From NCBI GenBank assembly GCA_030433355.1, contig JAUIMG010000005.1, positions 1 through 64,000 on the forward strand: a DNA stretch of 64,000 nt, given 5' to 3'. Below the pieces are notes generated by a model, which did not search any database, was not told the DNA's origin, and saw nothing but the letters and a program-made list of their open reading frames with translations. Position 1 is the stretch's first letter, and every line of letters starts with the position of its first letter. Both the position numbers and the translations under genes were made by a program. Positions 62,592 to 64,000 of this stretch are shown in pieces. The DNA is from Bacteroidia bacterium (GTDB lineage Bacteria; Bacteroidota; Bacteroidia; Flavobacteriales_E; Vicingaceae).

Positions 62592-62593
62592 CC

Positions 62594-63526
62594 GTGAAAA
62601 AGCTAAAATACATATTGGTCTTAATATTTTTGGCAAACATAAGTTATGCTCAAAATAAACTTACAAATGCCCTTTATAATTTAAGGGAAGGTGAGCTAGA
62701 CAAAGCAAAAGAATTAATTGATTCCGCAATAGAGGATACCCTTTTTAATGATGAAGCCTCTACTTTTTATTATAAAGGAACCATCTACAAAGAATTATTT
62801 AAACAAAAAGAAGATCAAAATAAACAATCTCCATATCGAATAATTTCTGTTGAAAGTTTTAAAAAATCTCTCGAAATTGAAAATGATGGTAAATATTCAG
62901 AGAGTTCAAAACAAAACCTAAAATATCTTGCTGAAACCGTTTACAACCATGCTGCGACTTCTTTAAATAGTTCAGAGTATAAACTTGCAATTAGCAACTA
63001 TCAATTTTACAAAGAAATTATCTCTTTTGCATTCCCATCTACAAATTTTGAAGATAAAGACATCATGTTTAACCTTGCCCTAGCTACTATTTTCAGCAAA
63101 CTTGCAGAGAAAGATTCTGCTTCGGCAAAATTATACTATCCCAAAACAATAGCATTATTTAATGAAGTTTTAGACATAGATTCTAATAATGTTAGTGCAA
63201 ATTATAATATGGGAATACTATTCTACAATCAAGGTGTTGAAATTGTAAACAACATGGATTATAGTTTAGATATTGAGCAACTCAATCAGGTACAAGACCG
63301 CATAATAGAATTGTTTAAAAAATCTCTACCGTATATGCTCAAAGCATATGAGCTAAATCCAAAAAGAAAAGAAACTTTAATCGGTCTTCAAGGAATCTAC
63401 TTCAGTCTTAATGATATAGAAAAATCCGAAGCATATAAAAAAGAACTTGAAGCTCTCGAACTAGAAGAAGGTAAAACTGGAGGCGAAAATTCTTCAGGAA
63501 ACACTGCGCCTTCAGGAGGTAAATAG
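62594..63526 (+). CDS. Exported TPR-repeat protein
   Basis: A 310-residue protein starting at GTG (62594), with signal MKKLKYILVLIFLANISYAQ and about six TPR-like helical pairs (ASTFYYKGTIYKELFKQ, VYNHAATSLNSSEYKLAISNYQFY, VSANYNMGILFYNQG). The C-terminal tail is Gly/Ser-rich (KTGGENSSGNTAPSGGK). Probably a periplasmic scaffold for the YfiR-like protein and the downstream sensor, two and 15 bases away; this is inference from the gene order. Confidence 0.78.
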   Translation: MKKLKYILVLIFLANISYAQNKLTNALYNLREGELDKAKELIDSAIEDTLFNDEASTFYYKGTIYKELFKQKEDQNKQSPYRIISVESFKKSLEIENDGKYSESSKQNLKYLAETVYNHAATSLNSSEYKLAISNYQFYKEIISFAFPSTNFEDKDIMFNLALATIFSKLAEKDSASAKLYYPKTIALFNEVLDIDSNNVSANYNMGILFYNQGVEIVNNMDYSLDIEQLNQVQDRIIELFKKSLPYMLKAYELNPKRKETLIGLQGIYFSLNDIEKSEAYKKELEALELEEGKTGGENSSGNTAPSGGK

Positions 63527-63541
63527 ATTATATATAATCTA

Positions 63542-64000
63542 ATGAATTTTAGATTCACCATAGGTAAAAAGATAGGAACAGGATTTGGTATTCTGATTCT
63601 GCTAACTTTTATTGTATTTACTGCAACATACCTCACCCTGCAAAAAAGTAAAAGGATTAACAATGAAATAAATACAGTAAATACTCCATCTGTAAAAAAA
63701 CTTCAAGAACTAAAGTTTAATATCCTAGAAACAAGATTATTCCTTGAAACTTGGATGAAGGAGATGAAAGAACATGAGGACAAACAAAGACTCATTGAAT
63801 TCAGAAGAACAGAGTACCCTCAAATAAAAGAGGAGTTAACAGTACTTTCAATGGGATGGGAGATAGAGCAGCAAGATACATTAGCTTATCTGTTTGAAAC
63901 AATAGACCTTTTATTCAATCAACAAAGTGCCGATATAATAGATGTTCTTCAAACATTTGAAGATTATGAAGAAAATATTTTTGCCGTTTTAAATGCAGCT
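63542..64000 (+). CDS. Membrane sensor with 4-helix-bundle domain (partial, N-terminus)
   Basis: The ATG at 63542 opens a frame that runs off the right edge after 153 codons. The start MNFRFTIGKKIGTGFGILIL and the next hydrophobic stretch form TM1, followed by a long charged helical region (KRINNEINTVNTPSVKKLQEL, LETRLFLETWMKEMKEHEDKQ) of the 4HB_MCP type. The output domain is missing, so it could be a histidine kinase, a cyclase or a chemoreceptor. Linkage to the YfiR-like gene supports a signalling role. Confidence 0.75.
   Translation, partial: MNFRFTIGKKIGTGFGILILLTFIVFTATYLTLQKSKRINNEINTVNTPSVKKLQELKFNILETRLFLETWMKEMKEHEDKQRLIEFRRTEYPQIKEELTVLSMGWEIEQQDTLAYLFETIDLLFNQQSADIIDVLQTFEDYEENIFAVLNAA

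Overview
The window is chromosomal DNA of a member of the Bacteroidota, most likely a flavobacterium of the Cryomorphaceae/Schleiferiaceae/Crocinitomicaceae kind. The reasons are the AT-rich sequence, the gliding lipoprotein GldH, type IX secretion (T9SS) C-terminal sorting domains, promoter boxes of the TAnnTTTG type, few Shine-Dalgarno sites, DksA-like proteins without zinc cysteines, and the conserved clusters delta'-ricT-gldH-PBP1A and ileS-dksA-lspA. Genus-level placement is inference. No insertion sequence, CRISPR array or prophage block was seen. No gene-free stretch exceeds 300 bases.

Layout. 1-3.6 kb: pheS (cut by the edge), a secreted cyclophilin, two small unknowns, cvpA and pgk. 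3.7-14.6 kb: one long plus-strand run with DNA polymerase III delta', ricT, gldH, PBP1A, a two-subunit 3-oxoacid CoA-transferase, and an envelope module (two polyprenyl-phosphate-type glycosyltransferases flanking an MBOAT O-acyltransferase and an AlgJ-like partner). 14.6-22.8 kb: crtZ, a DUF429 protein, a large lamin-tail surface protein, asd, and an ECF sigma factor with a membrane/barrel partner. 22.8-32.6 kb: lspA, dksA-like and ileS, then a 1593-residue secreted 5'-nucleotidase/choice-of-anchor-I protein and a RidA protein.

32.7-43.7 kb holds all four parts of the ligase-associated DNA repair set (MBL exonuclease, ATP-dependent ligase, Lhr-type helicase, PdeM phosphoesterase). Here it is split by an aldo/keto reductase and by a MarR / histidine kinase / lipoprotein methyltransferase / formylglycine-generating-enzyme segment. 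43.7-44.9 kb: a DUF1883 gene faces a LexA/CI-like self-cleaving repressor across an intergenic region with three matching operator-like half-site pairs. 44.9-53.8 kb: outer membrane proteins, a membrane LytTR regulator, a Kelch T9SS cargo and a LytS/LytTR two-component system preceded by 21-bp phased direct repeats. 53.8-64 kb: tRNA-Ala(GGC), tandem TPR-SPOR paralogues, an aldehyde dehydrogenase, a classical two-component pair, a UspA protein, an acid-free highly basic lipoprotein, and a YfiR / TPR / 4-helix-bundle sensor module running off the right edge.

The best candidates for undescribed biology are the S24-repressor/DUF1883 switch next to pdeM, the LytTR repeat array, the zinc-ribbon-like insert in PBP1A, the lipid-anchored methyltransferase, and the basic lipoprotein.
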